Shown here: positions 6,915-7,642 of the stretch, piece by piece
How the letters are laid out: the number at the start of each line of letters is the position of its first letter
How positions within the stretch are numbered: position 1 is the first letter of the stretch
Source: Lentisphaera sp.
GTDB taxonomy: Bacteria > Verrucomicrobiota > Lentisphaeria > Victivallales > GWF2-50-93
Assembly: GCA_020721745.1 (NCBI GenBank)
Contig: DYMC01000114.1
Location: 1-7,642 of the forward strand
Reading direction: 5' to 3'
DNA length: 7,642 bases
Translations under genes and position numbers: made by a program
Notes under the pieces: model-generated
The model's input: only the letters and a program-made list of their open reading frames with translations
Database searches by the model: none
What the model was told of the DNA's origin: nothing

Positions 6915-6931
6915 AAAGAAAAAAATAATGA

Positions 6932-7253
6932 AGACAATTGGCCGAAGTGCTTGCAAAGTACATTTCTGGGTCTATTTTACGCGTTGAAAAACAAAAAAGG
7001 ATGATGGTCAAAAAGACCATCACGGAATCAGGTAATAATGAAAAGGTCAAGGTTGCGTAAGGAGAGGATGGTTCTGATGTACTGCGCTGAGAAATATTGC
7101 AGGGCAGCAATGCCGCTGTCCGAAATGGCGGCGAGGCTGTCCATTGGGCACGGAGGTCTTTCAAGAAGCAAGAATCGCCTGGCAAAAATTATGAAAAAGG
7201 ATATTGCAATTTCAAGGATTTTGTCTGATGTCGAAAAAATACTACAGCAATAG
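6932..7253 (+). pseudogene. Probable C-terminal remnant of a REP-associated (IS200-like) tyrosine transposase
   Basis: The best-preserved part is the 71-codon frame 7038-7253. It reads as the DnaA-like helix-turn-helix that ends REP-associated tyrosine transposases: a basic RSRLRKERMVLMYCAEKY segment, then PLSEMAARLSIGHGGLSRSKNRL (HTH with the recognition helix near GLSRSKNRL), then KIMKKDIAISRILSDVEKIL. Just upstream, another frame (6932-7057) gives QLAEVLAKYISGSILRV, which resembles the stretch normally preceding this HTH. The coding sequence therefore seems to have shifted frame between about 7000 and 7040. The Y1 catalytic domain (HUH and tyrosine) is not seen. The 7038 ATG has no good ribosome-binding site, so expression is doubtful. 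Alternatively it is a small stand-alone HTH protein. REP-like palindromes downstream support the transposase reading. Family assignment is from pattern memory, not a search. Confidence 0.5.
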
Positions 7254-7305
7254 CAAGAGTGTGACCCCGGAGCCCAGCCGTTTCCTCTTTGTGAATCTAT
7301 CTCGT

Positions 7306-7322
7306 TTTGCGAAGTTCGCAAA
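7306..7322. repeat. Perfect 17-base dyad TTTGCGAA-G-TTCGCAAA
   Basis: Two exact 8-base complementary arms flank one central base. The loop is too short for a simple RNA hairpin, so a dimeric protein site or REP-type palindrome is more likely. It lies 52 bases after the transposase remnant and 18 bases before the larger inverted repeat. Confidence 0.6.
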
Positions 7323-7337
7323 TTCCTGTATTTTATT

Positions 7338-7439
7338 TTTCGCACAAAGCCACGAAGCCGCAAAGAAATGGCTACTATCTTCCCGATTTTATTTTTGTTC
7401 TCCTTCGAGCCTCTGCGTCTTTGTGCGAGATATTTTTTT
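7338..7439. repeat. REP-like inverted repeat (CGCACAAAG / CTTTGTGCG) followed by T7
   Basis: CGCACAAAG at 7341-7349 is exactly complementary to CTTTGTGCG at 7419-7427. The inner flanks (CACGAAGCCGCAAAGAA and TTCGAGCCTCTGCGT) are only partly complementary. The sequence belongs to the style of dispersed CGCAAAG-rich intergenic repeats common in environmental bacterial genomes. Seven T (7433-7439) follow the right arm, so the structure could also stop plus-strand transcription, although the 69-base loop is long. Only one copy is in the window; its dispersal in the genome is inferred. Confidence 0.5.
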
Positions 7440-7642
7440 GATTTTAACAGGCCTGGAATGGGAAAAGGCGAGACAGACGCGTTCATCCGTGAGAAACGGA
7501 CACGCCTGGACGGGCTGATAACTTTCTGTGGGAATGGCATTGTAATGTGTCCGGTGAAGCGGCGACTGGCTCTGCCGAGAAGCAACCATTCAACCTAGAA
7601 AAAGCAGTTGAAAATCGCGTTTCTACTTAAGTTTATGATAAT
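7440..7642. other. Tail of the window with no supported gene
   Basis: Together with the repeats, this completes the 389 bases after the transposase remnant that lack a convincing gene. A short plus-strand frame (ATG at 7458 to TAG at 7598, 46 codons) gives an unrecognised arginine-rich peptide with only a weak TGGA before it. The last 40 bases are AT-rich and could be the start of a promoter region for a gene beyond the window. No tRNA, rRNA or clear mobile-element end is seen. Confidence 0.4.

Noticed and set aside
6901..6916. Fragment of a 16S rRNA gene on the minus strand
   Set aside because: The similarity covers only the last 16 or so bases of 16S. The bases that should precede it (the conserved GGAACCTGCGG region) are absent, so no rRNA gene is present.
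7028..7585. 185-codon minus-strand open frame
   Set aside because: It runs antisense through the transposase remnant and the REP-like repeat. The stretch AQRRRGSKENK is typical of translated CGCAAAG repeats, and there is no ribosome-binding site or domain.

Overview
The window looks like an ordinary chromosomal stretch of a fairly GC-rich, probably Gram-negative and possibly anaerobic bacterium. It is not a phage or plasmid. The gene types (a carboxynorspermidine/carboxyspermidine decarboxylase, a fold-III ornithine decarboxylase, and a MetF-like protein with a MetV-type cysteine-rich tail), plus frequent AGG and ATA codons, would fit an environmental lineage such as the PVC group (Kiritimatiellota/Lentisphaerota). 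That placement is a low-confidence guess.

Layout: on the minus strand, a GT39/ArnT-like membrane glycosyltransferase (stop at 1192, likely start at 2856) overlaps the start of nspC (1205 to 96) by 14 bases. nspC ends in a long GC-rich hairpin that includes its stop codon. A roughly 145-base AT-rich divergent control region (2857-3001) carries a 9-base inverted repeat and candidate promoters. On the plus strand, trpB (3002-4204) overlaps an ornithine-decarboxylase-like gene (4201-5346) through an ATGA junction. After 39 bases comes the MetF-like/MetV-tail gene (5386-6786).

From about 6790 to the end, base composition drops and intact genes stop. This accessory segment holds what looks like a broken C-terminal remnant of a REP-associated tyrosine transposase (DnaA-like helix-turn-helix, 7038-7253, with out-of-frame homology-like sequence from about 6932). 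Next to it are a 17-base perfect dyad and a CGCACAAAG / CTTTGTGCG inverted repeat of the dispersed 'CGCAAAG' kind. A 15-of-16 match to the complement of the 16S rRNA 3' end lies at 6899-6914.

How the genes fit together: the ornithine decarboxylase makes putrescine, and NspC performs the last step of the aspartate-semialdehyde/carboxyspermidine route to spermidine. The two ends of this polyamine pathway are therefore encoded divergently about one promoter region; the linking carboxyspermidine dehydrogenase is not in the window. TrpB and the MetF-like protein add tryptophan synthesis and one-carbon/folate chemistry. I found no clearly undescribed system. The most worthwhile leads are the transposase remnant with its REP-like repeats, the translationally coupled trpB-decarboxylase pair, the MetF-like protein with an altered folate-site motif, and the symmetric operator-like repeat.
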